From contig ML976708.1 in the NCBI GenBank assembly GCA_010015655.1, positions 95,659-159,658 of the forward strand: a stretch of 64,000 nt of DNA, written 5' to 3'. Shown here piece by piece: positions 21,298 through 31,648 of this stretch (within the stretch, counting starts at the first letter, position 1; every line of letters begins with the position of its first letter). The notes below the pieces were generated by a model. The model was not told the DNA's origin. It saw only the letters and a list, made by a program, of their open reading frames with translations, and ran no database searches. The position numbers were made by a program, and so were the translations under genes. Origin of the DNA: Bimuria novae-zelandiae CBS 107.79. Its lineage: Eukaryota; Ascomycota; Dothideomycetes; Pleosporales; Didymosphaeriaceae.

Positions 21298-24200
21298 CTA
21301 CTCGGCCGCAGCTCCGTCGCCGCCTGCTGCACCACCACCACGTCCCCCGCGTTGTCGCTTCCCGCCACGTTGGTTCTGCTGCTGACCGCCGTCATCTTCA
21401 GCACCGCGCTTCTGGCCCTTGCCACCGAGACCGCCGGGAGTGAAGGTGTTGGCGCCAGGGTTCATGGGACTTCCTGGTGCACCACCACGTCCACGACCTC
21501 CGCTTCCGCCTCCGCCTCCGCCTCCGCCTCCGCCTCGTCCACCACCTCCACCTCCTCGGCCACCAAACTGTTGCTGGTTGTTGTGCACACCTGCGTTCTG
21601 GCCTTGCATCGGTTGCTGTTGACCGCCGCCTCGTCCACCACCTCGACCGCTGGGAAGAGGAATGCCAGAGTTACCGCGAGGACCGGTTGACTGGCCACGC
21701 ATGTTCATGCCTCCACGCGGGGGTTGGTAAGGCTGCATGGTAGGCTGTTGTTGCATATGTTGCTGCTGCATGGGCTGTTGCTGTATGCCACCAAACGGCG
21801 AATTGGGCCGGCTGTTCTGATGCTGGTGCTGGAATGGTACTCCAAATGCATTCGGTTGCTGGCCGCCGAAGCCACCTTGCTGAGGCAGGAAGCCAAATTG
21901 GTTCTGGTTCATTCCTTGATTCGTAGCTTGCGCGAATGGATTGCCGAAGTTCGACCCCTTTGCGCCCAACTGACCAACGGCGCTTGCAGCCGAGCCGTTG
22001 GCTTGTGGGAAAGTGCCAGGGGAAGCCTGGGATTGTTGCTGTCCAGACGAGTCGGGAGCCGGCGACTGTGCCGATGCAGTTGGTGCAGCTGCAGCCGATA
22101 CCTGTGATTGCGTGCCTCCAGCAACAGGTGGTTGGGTCGGCGCTGTGGCCGGAGCGGTATGCTCGGCCTTCGATGCTGGGGGTGCAGCTTTGGCTTCCTT
22201 GGCAAGCTCATATACCTCCTTCACAGGCTTGTCAGGCGTGTCTTTGGCGGCCACCTCGACAACAGTCCACTTAGCATTGAGCTGATCGGCCTTGTTCTTA
22301 TTCATGTTCAACCTGACATTGAATCGTGCCTCGACCAGTTTCTTTTCGGCTGCCCGGGCCTCTTCGATCTTCTGTTGCAGAACCTGCTCTTGCTCAGCTT
22401 TGATGCTGGCGGTGGCTTCCTCCACTTTCTGAGCGATCGTCTTCTCTTGATCTTCGCTCGATGCTGGCCCGTTCACATTCCGTGCTTCCTCCAGTTTCTT
22501 CTGAACGTTGCGCTTAATGACGTCAATCGCGGCGGGAGTACGACTGATGTAGTCTTGAACTTCACGATCGGATGCCTCGGGTCCCGGAAGCGTAGTGGAT
22601 GGTGTGGAGGATAATGGCGCCTGCTTCAACTGTTCGAGTTCGGCTCGCAGTTGCTCAATCTCCTTCTCCAGACGGGTAATCTCTTCGTCCTTACGCTTAA
22701 GCTCCTCATCCTTCTGTTCGATCTCAGCCTGCTTCTCTTTGACTCTATTGACTTCTTCCCTAATCCTATTGTTGGCCTTAATCTTGAAAGACTCCCTCCT
22801 TTTTGCGTCGTCCGCCTTGCGTTCCTCGAGGTCCGCTTCGGCTTGGGTCAGGGCAACCTCGCGTTGTTCAATCGCAGTTTTTCGTTCATCAAGAGCGGCT
22901 TTCTCAACGGCAAGCTGGTCCGCGTTTGAGTCTGCGCCCGGGTTTGCCTCAGATTGTTCGCTACCTTTGACGAAGGAACCAGTCATCTCTGCTTCGGTGC
23001 GAAGATCCTCGACTTCCTTCTGTCGAGCAGCAAGCTCCTCCTTGAGTTTTTCGACTTCATCTGAAGGCGACCCATCCGCGGTGGCCTGTGCGGTAACTTG
23101 CTGAGATTGCAACTGTGCGACTTGAACTTCGGCACGCACTTTGTCAAACTGCGCAGCTTCAGCCTCTTTGGCAAGAACACCAACGCGTTGTTGTAATTCC
23201 GCCTGTTCAATGGTTAGCGCTAAGATCGCAGCATCTTCGAGCAGCTGACTTACAACTTGACCCTCCAGCGTTCGTTCCCGAGACTTCAACTCCTCAAGTT
23301 GTATGCCGAGACCGACAGATTGATTTGCCTGCTGCCGCTCGCGATCCTCAGCTTCTTTGACGCGCGTTTCCAGCCGAGCCTTTTCTTCGACCGACAGCCC
23401 CGCACTGCCCTCAGTGATCTGGCCCTCTTCCGCCATCACAACGTCAGCACTAGCATTAGCCTTCTCCAATGCCTCATCCCGATCTCCACGAGTAGTCTGT
23501 AGCTCTTCCCGTAGTGTTGCGAGCTCCGATTGCGCATTCGCAAGGCGAGTCTGCAGTTCGGCCCGCTCTTTGGTCAGTCCGTCTATAGTACGTCTCAGCT
23601 CGCCTACTCTGGTCTTCGCGTTATCAACGATAGCTTGTCTCCGATTGGATTGGTCCTCAGCTATCTTCTTCTGGTTTATAGCTTCCTCTTCTGCGATCCT
23701 GAGGCGTTCTTCGAGATCCTCACCGATCTTCCGTGTCGCTTGATCACGCTCGGTCTTTAGAGTCTCGATTTGCTGCTTCAGATCCTCCAACTCCTTAGGA
23801 TCAATACGGTCATACCTTTGAAGTACGTCCTGATGCCTCTTCTGCCAACGCTCACGGTCTTCTTCAACAGTCTTCAATTGACCGCTTGTAAATTCGAGCT
23901 CGCCCTCAAGTTCCAGAACGCGTGCCTGCAAAGGCTGAAGCTGGGTACGGAGAGCTTCGAGCTCCTTATCCTTTTGGTTCCGTTCGGCCTCCAACCGTTG
24001 GATCTCATTGCGGAGCGTGGTGTTGCTTTCGCGGTAAAGATTGAGCTGAGCCACGCTCTCTTCAAGAGCCCTGAATTTCGCGTCGCTGGGTCGGTTCTGA
24101 GATTGGGCTTGTTCGACAAGGAGCTTCTCGTTCGCTCGCTCGAGTTGCTCCTGTTTTGTTGCAAGTTCTTGACGGACCCGTCGTACTTCGAGCTCCATAC

Positions 24201-27200
24201 CATTGACCTTGAGTTGGAGGATATCCTTGTCATTACGAAGCGATTTGTTGAGTTCTTGCAAGCCACTTAGGCTGGAGTCCAGGTTGATGGCATCAGTTTG
24301 GCCACCGGCAACGGATAATCGGTTGTCTTGAAGCGTCTTGATCGTGTTATTCAGAGAATCAACCTGATCATACAGAGTCTTGTTCTGCCCGGTCAATCCT
24401 TCTTTCTCTTCCTGGACCTCACGGAGTTCCCGGTCCAGACGTTCTCGGATCGAAGTCCAGTGTTCTTCACTTTGCGACAATGAGACCCGTGCAGCTTCGG
24501 CCTCGGTCTTGTATTGTATGACTTCGGTGCTGAGTTTATTGTACTCCTCGCGGATGGTTCGCAGGTTCTTCATCGTTTCGCCATGTTTCGCAAGCTCGTT
24601 CTCGTAGTCAGCTTGTGCGCGCTTCGCAATCTCCGCTTGCGAAGCAACGAGCTGTTTCTGTATCTCCATAGCGGCCGCGTAATCATTGACGTCGCTCTGA
24701 AAGCGGCCAATATCAGCCTCAAGTGCTTCCTTCTGCTGAGTAAGCTCCATCTTCTCCTTCTCTTGAGTGCTCCGCAGGTCGGAGAGCTCAGTACTCGTCG
24801 TAGCGAGCTCTGATGAAAATTCTTCGACACGCTTCTTCAAGTCCACGATCTCGGCCTCCTTGTCTTGTATCGTTCGGTTCAGATCCTGCTCCATCTGATC
24901 ATGTGCCTCAATGAAATTTGCCAATTGCTCTTCCTTTTCTTGAGCGATACTCTTGTACGTCTCGATATGTGTCTCAGTAGTTTCTAACTTCTCTTTCGCA
25001 CGGTCGTAGTTGCGCTGAAGGTCAGCAAGTTGGGTGGTGAGCAGTTCTGCGTGATCTACCCCGTCCTCCTCTCCATCAGCCTCTATACCGCCGTTCGTGC
25101 GTGAGGCTTGTTGTGAACGTTCTTCAGCAAGGCGCAAGTCGGTTTGTAGTTCTCCCACTTGGACTTGCAGTTGGTCTCGTGCAGTTCTGACAGATGCGAG
25201 TTCCTGACGCACTTCGTTGGCCGCTTTGAATAGATCATCGATTTTCCTCTGCTTGTCCGTCTGGTCAAGCTCAAAGCGCATTACTATCCTCTTGTGCTCC
25301 TCCGTCTCGTCCTGGAGCTTGCGTTGCGCATTCGAGAGTTCTGCCTCAAGTGAGCTGGCCCGTGACTCAAGCAGCCTTCGAGTCTCAGCCTGCATCAGAG
25401 CCTGCTCATTGTAGTCGTTGCGCTTTTCTTCCAGGGATTTGCTCAGGAGGCTCTTGGCTTCATTAAGGCTCTTGATCTCGGCTTCCATACGGCTTCTAGT
25501 GGTATCCCATAAGGACTGTGAAGCCGTCAAGTTGGTATTGGCGCGCTGAAGACTCTCGATCTGCCCTTTGCATTCGACGTTCTCTTCCATGACTTGCTGG
25601 AACCTTATATCGCTGCTGGCTTGCTGATCCTGTACAGTGTTCAAGCGCTTCTGTATGTGTTCCTTCGTCGACTCCAAAGCAGTGATATGATGTTGCAGCT
25701 GATCCTTCGACTGTTGAGCCATCTGTAGCTTGCTCTCCAAACGTGCATTTTCGTGCTGTAAGGAGCGAAGTTCCTTAGTCAGGGTGTCAATCTGGTGCTT
25801 CAACGTAGCACGGTCAGTCACAGACTCCTCCCTTATGAGATCCAAGGACTTCTGAAGTTCCTTGAACACGCTGCTGCTCTGAACTGCCTCCGGAGACTGC
25901 ATATTAGAGATGCTGTTACCTGGAGGAGGCGATCCGCCGAACATGGACCCTGCGTTAGAGCCTCCACGTCGGTGGCTTTGACCCTGGGCGAGTCGCCGCC
26001 ACACCTCGCGCTCCTTCTCGGTCGAAATGATTTTCTGTTGTAAAGACTCTTTCTGATCCGCGAAATGAGCAGCTTCCTCTCGCAGTCTTTCAAGCTCTTT
26101 CTTGATGCGCTCCTGCTCTTCCACTTTCTCCTGCGCCTCCCTCCCTTCATACAGGTGAGCGAAATGTGCAGCCTGCTCCAGAAGCTCCCTGTTCCGATCG
26201 ACGAGGTCTCCGACGTTCTTATACAAGACGAGGTGCTGAGTCAGCAAACGGCGGGTAGGTGTATCGTATGCGTCCAGCAGTTCCTCAGGAACCTGGTTCT
26301 TCTGGGCAGATTCGAAGAACCGCAGTTCGGCCGGAGAAAGGACTTCCAAGTTCTCTTGTTGACGTCGCTGTTCGAGCAATAAAAGCTTGTTCTGGAATGT
26401 GAGGTCCGTGATCATCTGGTTATCAACTTTCTGCTGCTCGTGGAGCTCCCGCACCTCACTCTCCTTCTTGCGGGCATCCTTCCGGGCGGCATCTTTCGCG
26501 GCAAGAGCCTCTTGCAAATCGCCAGAGATGTTGCTCAACTCAAAGTTCAGGCGCTCGTTCTCTTCCTTGGTCTCGTCTAATTCTGGCTGCAGATTTTCAA
26601 TCTCCGCCACCATGCGGTCAAATTCATCACGCAGACTCTGGCGGGACTCCCCAAGACTGCGAAGATCAGCTCTGAGCTTGACGTTCTCCGCGTAGAGCTG
26701 CGTCACGGTCAGGCCAGTCTTCGATCCACCCGGCGTGGAGATCATGGGTGAGCCAGCCCGAGCTGGAGTGGCAAAGCCACCATTCACGCCTCGGCGCGGA
26801 GTATGTGGAACTTGCACAGAGTTCCTCAGCTCGGACAACTGCTTTTCTTGTGTCTCCACCACGAGTTCAAGTTCGGCCAGCCTCGCTTCGTCCTCCACGA
26901 TTTTGCTCTTTGCAGAATCTAGCTCAGCCTGGTACCGCCCAATCTCCATTGCAGCATCATCCTCGGCTTGTCTGAGCTTATCTGCGACCTCCTGCGACCG
27001 TTTCTGGTGGTGTTCGGCGCGGTTTTCGTTCACTTGGACAAGGCGGCGCTGGTTGTCGAGTTCGATGCGGAAGCTCTGCTCTTTCTCAACCGCCTGCTCC
27101 TGTAGCATTTGAATCTGAGCAAAAGATTCATTGATCTTGACCTCAAGGTCCGTTATGCGCTTCGTCTGCGATGCTTCGGTGCTCCGGAGTACTTCTATGG

Positions 27201-27984
27201 TCTGCGTCGCATCGGCATTGATGCGCTCAAGTTCGGCGATCTTGGCGTTCTTTTCTTTACGGAAACGGGTGTACTCGGCGTTGCGTGTCTTGAGTTCACC
27301 ATCGAGGAACTCGTTGCTAGATTTCAGCTGATCGATCTCCTGGCGCAGGTTGTTCTCGCGGAACGTCACATCCTTTGCGGTGGCCTCAAGCTCCTGCTTC
27401 TTGTCATCCAGCTCAGACACTTGCTTGCGAAGGGCGACGAGCTTCTGGTGCTGAGCCGATAGCTCTTCGGCAAGGCGGTCGTAGGCGGCGGATTTGGCTT
27501 CGTGCAGGGCAACAGTATCGCGGTTCTGGCTCTCCAGTGATCGGACGCGCGCCTCCAGTACCTCGACGTGGGAGGACGAGCTCGTGGTGTCGGCCTGCAA
27601 GGTCCGCAGCTGCGTCTCAAGCTGCTGGTGGGCGGTTTCTGCAGCTCTGTTAGCATGCAACGCCGCATCGACGGGCGCCTGCCATCGCTTACCTTTCTGT
27701 GCGAGTTGCTGGCGCAGCTCCTCGGCGTCCTTTACGGCTTTGTCGGCCGTTACCTGGATCGTGCGGATGCGGGCTTCTCCAGCGCGGACGGCCGTCTCAT
27801 TCTCGATATCGGCGCGGAGCTTCTCCGATTGCAGGTCGTCAAATTCGCGGGCCTTTGCTTCAATCTGGGTGAGTAGCGACTGGACCAGCTCAACGGTGGG
27901 TTCGGACAGCAGCGCGTGGATGTCCGTCTCTGGGACTGCGTAGGACGCGGCGATGTAGCCGACGTCAACTGCAGTCGCAGCCAT
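21298..27984 (-). CDS. MLP1: Nucleoprotein TPR/MLP1-family nuclear pore basket filament protein
   Basis: ATG 27984; two short in-frame introns with GCTAAC branch sites (27692-27639, 54 bp, and 23253-23203, 51 bp) leave about 2193 residues. About 1700 residues are continuous heptad-rich coiled coil with few prolines, the hallmark of TPR/MLP1. The conserved TPR/MLP1 region lies around QSLWDTTRSRMEAEIKSLNEAKSLLSKSLEEK. The last 300 residues are disordered: Gln/Asn/Gly-rich (NPFAQATNQGMNQNQFGF), a glycine run encoded by a CCGCCT hexamer array at about 21500-21540, and RGG/KRQRGG motifs that may bind RNA or act as a nuclear signal. The family forms the nuclear basket and couples mRNA quality control, spindle checkpoint proteins and chromatin to the pore. 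It is divergent from TFIIE beta across 414 bp. The gene looks intact. Confidence 0.92.
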   Translation of the reverse strand: MAATAVDVGYIAASYAVPETDIHALLSEPTVELVQSLLTQIEAKAREFDDLQSEKLRADIENETAVRAGEARIRTIQVTADKAVKDAEELRQQLAQKGKRWQAPVDAALHANRAAETAHQQLETQLRTLQADTTSSSSHVEVLEARVRSLESQNRDTVALHEAKSAAYDRLAEELSAQHQKLVALRKQVSELDDKKQELEATAKDVTFRENNLRQEIDQLKSSNEFLDGELKTRNAEYTRFRKEKNAKIAELERINADATQTIEVLRSTEASQTKRITDLEVKINESFAQIQMLQEQAVEKEQSFRIELDNQRRLVQVNENRAEHHQKRSQEVADKLRQAEDDAAMEIGRYQAELDSAKSKIVEDEARLAELELVVETQEKQLSELRNSVQVPHTPRRGVNGGFATPARAGSPMISTPGGSKTGLTVTQLYAENVKLRADLRSLGESRQSLRDEFDRMVAEIENLQPELDETKEENERLNFELSNISGDLQEALAAKDAARKDARKKESEVRELHEQQKVDNQMITDLTFQNKLLLLEQRRQQENLEVLSPAELRFFESAQKNQVPEELLDAYDTPTRRLLTQHLVLYKNVGDLVDRNRELLEQAAHFAHLYEGREAQEKVEEQERIKKELERLREEAAHFADQKESLQQKIISTEKEREVWRRLAQGQSHRRGGSNAGSMFGGSPPPGNSISNMQSPEAVQSSSVFKELQKSLDLIREESVTDRATLKHQIDTLTKELRSLQHENARLESKLQMAQQSKDQLQHHITALESTKEHIQKRLNTVQDQQASSDIRFQQVMEENVECKGQIESLQRANTNLTASQSLWDTTRSRMEAEIKSLNEAKSLLSKSLEEKRNDYNEQALMQAETRRLLESRASSLEAELSNAQRKLQDETEEHKRIVMRFELDQTDKQRKIDDLFKAANEVRQELASVRTARDQLQVQVGELQTDLRLAEERSQQASRTNGGIEADGEEDGVDHAELLTTQLADLQRNYDRAKEKLETTETHIETYKSIAQEKEEQLANFIEAHDQMEQDLNRTIQDKEAEIVDLKKRVEEFSSELATTSTELSDLRSTQEKEKMELTQQKEALEADIGRFQSDVNDYAAAMEIQKQLVASQAEIAKRAQADYENELAKHGETMKNLRTIREEYNKLSTEVIQYKTEAEAARVSLSQSEEHWTSIRERLDRELREVQEEKEGLTGQNKTLYDQVDSLNNTIKTLQDNRLSVAGGQTDAINLDSSLSGLQELNKSLRNDKDILQLKVNGMELEVRRVRQELATKQEQLERANEKLLVEQAQSQNRPSDAKFRALEESVAQLNLYRESNTTLRNEIQRLEAERNQKDKELEALRTQLQPLQARVLELEGELEFTSGQLKTVEEDRERWQKRHQDVLQRYDRIDPKELEDLKQQIETLKTERDQATRKIGEDLEERLRIAEEEAINQKKIAEDQSNRRQAIVDNAKTRVGELRRTIDGLTKERAELQTRLANAQSELATLREELQTTRGDRDEALEKANASADVVMAEEGQITEGSAGLSVEEKARLETRVKEAEDRERQQANQSVGLGIQLEELKSRERTLEGQVVSQLLEDAAILALTIEQAELQQRVGVLAKEAEAAQFDKVRAEVQVAQLQSQQVTAQATADGSPSDEVEKLKEELAARQKEVEDLRTEAEMTGSFVKGSEQSEANPGADSNADQLAVEKAALDERKTAIEQREVALTQAEADLEERKADDAKRRESFKIKANNRIREEVNRVKEKQAEIEQKDEELKRKDEEITRLEKEIEQLRAELEQLKQAPLSSTPSTTLPGPEASDREVQDYISRTPAAIDVIKRNVQKKLEEARNVNGPASSEDQEKTIAQKVEEATASIKAEQEQVLQQKIEEARAAEKKLVEARFNVRLNMNKNKADQLNAKWTVVEVAAKDTPDKPVKEVYELAKEAKAAPPASKAEHTAPATAPTQPPVAGGTQSQVSAAAAPTASAQSPAPDSSGQQQSQASPGTFPQANGSAASAVGQLGAKGSNFGNPFAQATNQGMNQNQFGFLPQQGGFGGQQPNAFGVPFQHQHQNSRPNSPFGGIQQQPMQQQHMQQQPTMQPYQPPRGGMNMRGQSTGPRGNSGIPLPSGRGGGRGGGQQQPMQGQNAGVHNNQQQFGGRGGGGGGRGGGGGGGGGGSGGRGRGGAPGSPMNPGANTFTPGGLGGKGQKRGAEDDGGQQQNQRGGKRQRGGRGGGAAGGDGAAAE

Positions 27985-28398
27985 GGTGTAGAGCGACGAG
28001 TGTCCGAATCCTAGCGCATTCTCGACGGTCGATTGTCGCGCACGATTGACGTGTTAGAGGGACGTCGGAACAAAGAAGCGAGCGTACGCAGCCCAAGTGT
28101 GGTGGTTCTTTGAAGCTTCAGTCGCGGTCGTTGTTAGCGGGAATCTTGGCGCGCCGCAACCGCATTAGAAGGTGCGGGTCGGCCGCAGCCGCCTGCGAGC
28201 TTCTTCTCTCTGCTTTCACCCGCCGCCGCCCTTGCCCAGGCGCCAGCTTGATTGTGCTCCACGTCCCGCGGACACACGGCGACCCAGCTAATTTCCCACT
28301 GCGCAGCTGTTGCTCCTCCGCTGCCATTTAGCTACCCACATCCGCTCGCCTCTCCGTCTTCCTCCACCTGCGCTGCAGCTGCACCCCAATCTGCCGCC
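27985..28398. promoter_or_regulatory. Divergent promoter region, MLP1 / TFIIE beta
   Basis: 414 bp between divergent ATGs, GC-rich near both starts. Pyrimidine-rich tracts precede the TFIIE beta start. No TATA box obvious. Confidence 0.4.
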
Positions 28399-29244
28399 AT
28401 GGCCTCCCTCAAGGCCAGTAGTCTTGCACCCAATGCGCCATCGCCGACACCTTCAAACACGTCCGCAAATGGCACCAAGCGCAAGCGCCCCGAGGGGAGC
28501 GGCGGCGTGGTGTTCTCGCAGCCCAAGGACACAGCAATGCGCAACCACGAAATGACGCAGCTGACCTACGCGATCGAGCATCTGCAGGAGAAGCCCGACA
28601 TGTGGTTTACCTTCAAGGAGATCATGGACTACCTCAACATCAACACGAACGACGGCCTGTGCAAGCGACTCAAGACCTACTTCGACCACAACAACCCGTC
28701 CAGCAAGATCGAGTACGATCCTGCCACCAAGAAGTACCGCTATAAGCCCAAGTACAACATCCGCAACAATGCGGAGCTTCGGCAGTATCTCCAGAACCAG
28801 AAGTCGGCGCAGGGCTTGTCGGTCAAGGACCTCAAAGACGGCTGGCCCACGGTGCAAGACGACCTCAGAATCTTGGAGCAGAGGAAGCAGATCCTCGTTA
28901 GGCACAACACCAAAGACATGAACGCCAGGACTGTGTATGTCACTTGCCAGTAAGTATGCGGTGTGTGCTAATTCAACCCAAGGTGGGACAACGACCCGAC
29001 GCTCATGCACGTCGTGGATCCAGAGTTCAAGAACGAGTGGCATCAGATCATGATCCCTGCTGGTCAGGATGATCTGCGCAAGACACTCCTGGCAGCCGGT
29101 CTTAAGCCCTCGAGCGCGCCTCGTGTCGCCACGACGAGCAAGCCGAAGGAGACGAAGCGCAAGTCAGCCCGACGCGGCGGCAAGCAGACTAATACTCACA
29201 TGGGCGGCATCCTCAAGGACTTTTCGCACTTGCGCCGCAAGTAA
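28399..29244 (+). CDS. TFA2: Transcription initiation factor IIE subunit beta
   Basis: ATG 28399 in a strong context (CGCCATGGC). A 48-bp intron (28935-28982, GTATGT, GCTAAT) joins in phase, giving 265 residues. After a Ser/Pro-rich leader the winged-helix core is clear: HEMTQLTYAIEHLQEKPDMWFTFKEIMDYLNI, then KIEYDPATKKYRYKPKYNIRN, and a second winged helix with GLSVKDLKDGWPTVQDDLRIL. The tail is Lys/Arg-rich and ends HMGGILKDFSHLRRK. TFIIE beta recruits and stimulates TFIIH at RNA polymerase II promoters. Length and order fit the fungal family; intact. Confidence 0.93.
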
Positions 29245-29688
29245 TGACTTTTCTCACAGCATAGCGTCGGCGTTGGGTTTTGCATAATTTCACGGGCACG
29301 GTCTTATTTTATGACCCTGAATTTGCCCTACGTTTGCCCCTAGTAACAGAGCTAGTGATCGTGAGATCAGGTGTATAGCATACAGAATCATCGATTCGAT
29401 CAAGGAGCGAGTCTTTGTGACTGACCCGTGTCCAATGAATCTATCCATCTTGCAACCAAACGTGCATACTCTTAACAATGTACCAACTTGAAAGAGATTG
29501 CATTGATGTTTCTTGTGGCCGTATTATTTGAAAGCCTCTGGGCTTTCATCCCGAAGTCCAACGATACAGATGCTAAAAAACGGGCCCGTGCCCCTGTGCT
29601 CAAAAGTGGATGGTGATATCAACAACTACACCGCGACTGCAGCCCAGAAGCCTTATAATAGTACACGACGCACCACCAAGTCAGAGTC
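29245..29688. other. Intergenic: TFIIE beta 3' flank and COQ3 promoter
   Basis: Same-strand spacer of 444 bp. An AT-rich ttataata sequence lies about 35 nt before the COQ3 ATG. Nothing else seen. Confidence 0.35.
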
Positions 29689-30636
29689 ATGAAAGCTTCG
29701 CGCTCGATACGGGCACTACGCCCAGTTCAACGGCAATCCTTCTGCCTAGCACATCGACCGACACCTATACAAAATCAATACCAATCATTACCACCCGCAA
29801 CACCAATACGCCGCTCCTCCACGAATTCCTCCTCCGCGAATTCCTCCTCCGCGAATTCCTCCTCCACGAATGAACCCCCCAAATCCACCGTCGATCCCTC
29901 AGAAGTCTCCCACTTCAATGCGCTCGCATCGAGCTGGTGGGACCCCGTCGGCCCCTCGCGCCTCCTCCACCTCATGAACCCGCTCCGCCACACCTTCATA
30001 TCGCGCTGTCGCAGCGCCTCACCATCCGCTTCTTCCACGCCAAAGCTGCGCTACCTCGATGTCGGCTGCGGCGGCGGCATCTTCGCCGAATCCGCAGCGC
30101 GCCTCCCGCACACGGCGTCTGTCACCGCCATTGACCCCACGCCCGAGGTCTTCAAGATCGCCGAGGCGCACAAGCGGAGAGATCCTGCGCTCACTGTACC
30201 CGGGAAGTTAACCTATATCAACACTTCTATCGAGGACTTGCCGCTGCCCAAGACCCCCGAGGAGGGCTACGACATCGTGAGCTTGTTCGAAGTGCTCGAG
30301 CACGTTAACGCGCCCGGGCCGTTTCTGGAACATATACTACCGCATGTGAAGCCGGGAGGGTGGCTGGTGCTGAGCACGATTGCGCGGACGTGGACAAGCT
30401 GGATGGTTACGAATGTGATGGCGGAGGATGTGCTGAGGATTGTGCCGAAGGGGACGCATGATTGGGGGAAGTACGTTAATGAGGAGGAGTTGAGGAGCTG
30501 GTTCAAGGGGAAGGATGGGTGGGGAGAGATGCGGACGCAGGGCGTTATGTATGTGCCCGGGTTGGGGTGGAAGGAGGTTGGTGGGAGTGAGGGGTGGGGG
30601 AATTATTTCTTTGCGGTGAGGAGGGCGGAGGCGTGA
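29689..30636 (+). CDS. COQ3: Ubiquinone biosynthesis O-methyltransferase, mitochondrial
   Basis: A 315-residue single exon. The Arg/Ser-rich N-terminus (MKASRSIRALRPVQRQSF) is a mitochondrial targeting sequence, followed by a Ser/Asn repeat linker. The catalytic part starts at VSHFNALASSWWDPVGPSRLLHLMNP. SAM motif I is LDVGCGGG (123-130); motif II acidic is VTAIDPTPE; then YDIVSLFEVLEHV and LPHVKPGGWLVLSTI; the substrate side is WGKYVNEEEL. This matches Coq3/UbiG, which performs both O-methylations of the coenzyme Q ring in the matrix-side CoQ synthome. Intact. Confidence 0.93.
   Translation: MKASRSIRALRPVQRQSFCLAHRPTPIQNQYQSLPPATPIRRSSTNSSSANSSSANSSSTNEPPKSTVDPSEVSHFNALASSWWDPVGPSRLLHLMNPLRHTFISRCRSASPSASSTPKLRYLDVGCGGGIFAESAARLPHTASVTAIDPTPEVFKIAEAHKRRDPALTVPGKLTYINTSIEDLPLPKTPEEGYDIVSLFEVLEHVNAPGPFLEHILPHVKPGGWLVLSTIARTWTSWMVTNVMAEDVLRIVPKGTHDWGKYVNEEELRSWFKGKDGWGEMRTQGVMYVPGLGWKEVGGSEGWGNYFFAVRRAEA
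29815..29872 (+). repeat. 15-bp tandem repeat inside COQ3 leader
   Basis: About four copies of GAATTCCTCCTCCGC (last copy with A for G) encode SSANSSSANSSSTN between targeting peptide and catalytic domain. The unit is in frame, so copy number can vary without breaking the enzyme. Confidence 0.8.
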
Positions 30637-30941
30637 GTGCGGACATGGCATGTGGGCGTGGTAGTACATTTGATATCTGGAATGGCAGTGTACAGTATGT
30701 ATATATACAATCGGCGCAGAAGCAGGTAATACGCTTCGTCCTACAACTATCATACAGATCTTACAGTACCTTTGTTTCCCAGTGTCTAATTGAAGCAGGT
30801 CACCGTTCACAATCCCCCATGTGAACGCCCAAGAATGCCCACTCTGCTCTGCTCTGTTACGTCATTTTCCCTCTCTTACCCACAGCGGACGGCATCTTCT
30901 TTCTTCCCCTTCTAACCACGCGCAACCCGACTAGAGACCGC
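30637..30941. other. Convergent intergenic spacer COQ3 / mL41
   Basis: 3' flanks of two converging genes; nothing else seen. Confidence 0.4.
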
Positions 30942-31430
30942 TCATTTCTCCCAAAAATTCTTATCGTCCTTCTTCGCCGGCTCCTCATACACCTCTGGCA
31001 TATTGCTCTGCTCCTGCACTGGCTCCTGTCTAAACGACGTATCCGCATAATCGCTTCCACCCCTATTCTTCCATTCTTCAAGATACGCCTCCCCTGTAAT
31101 CGCCTTCGGTACCGTCTCCCACTCATCTACGCGCCTCTGCAAGTTCTTTGGTGTGCGGCTCGAAACGAAGGGTGTCAACTAGCCCATGCACCGTCAGCAT
31201 TCTGCGCCATCCTGATCATATGCATAAAAAGTGTGTACCTCAAAGTTCCTAATCCCTTTCTGCGGGTACACGAATGTCCGTATCTTGCTGTAATCCGGGT
31301 GGAAGCGTCCATATTTATCGATCGTGCCCAGGTTGCCTACGCGGTTGCCCTTGTAGTATTCTTTCCCGGCCTGTTTCGTGCTGAGCGGGAGGCGCCGCAG
31401 CGTTTTCTGGAGGCTTTGCGTGGGTTTCAT
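30942..31430 (-). CDS. MRPL27: Mitochondrial large-subunit ribosomal protein mL41 (Mrpl27 family)
   Basis: ATG 31430; two exons (31430-31239, 31178-30942) around a 60-bp intron give 142 residues. The N-terminus MKPTQSLQKTLRRLPLSTKQAGKEYYKGNRVGNLG is the family signature, followed by YGRFHPDYSKIRTFVYP and LTPFVSSRTP. The protein is basic at the start, acts as its own import signal, and belongs to the mitoribosome large subunit. The C-terminus is acidic (EEPAKKDDKNFWEK). It is divergent from UTP14 across 218 bp. Confident on family; intact. Confidence 0.9.
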
Positions 31431-31648
31431 TTTCGCTACCGCCGCTTTTGGGCTTTGCGATTCGACTGGGTATGCGGCAATGGGAGACGCGCTGTTGCGT
31501 AGGTCTCGCGCAGGTCCGCCGGTTAAACCCCGGCGGCGATCCCTGCATTTCGAAAAAAAAGTGAGCGAGGTGTGCCGCCAAGATTTCGACCCACCGCCTA
31601 TTTACGTTTTCGCTGCGCAAGGGAATTAGAACAACACTCGACGCAGAT
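31431..31648. promoter_or_regulatory. 218-bp divergent promoter, mL41 / UTP14
   Basis: Short shared upstream region of a mitochondrial ribosomal gene and a cytosolic ribosome-assembly gene. An A-run at about 31552-31560 is the only notable feature. Confidence 0.4.

Noticed and set aside
21229..21690. Ser/Thr-rich ORF antisense to the end of MLP1
   Set aside because: Shadow of the Gly/Gln-rich MLP1 tail on the other strand.
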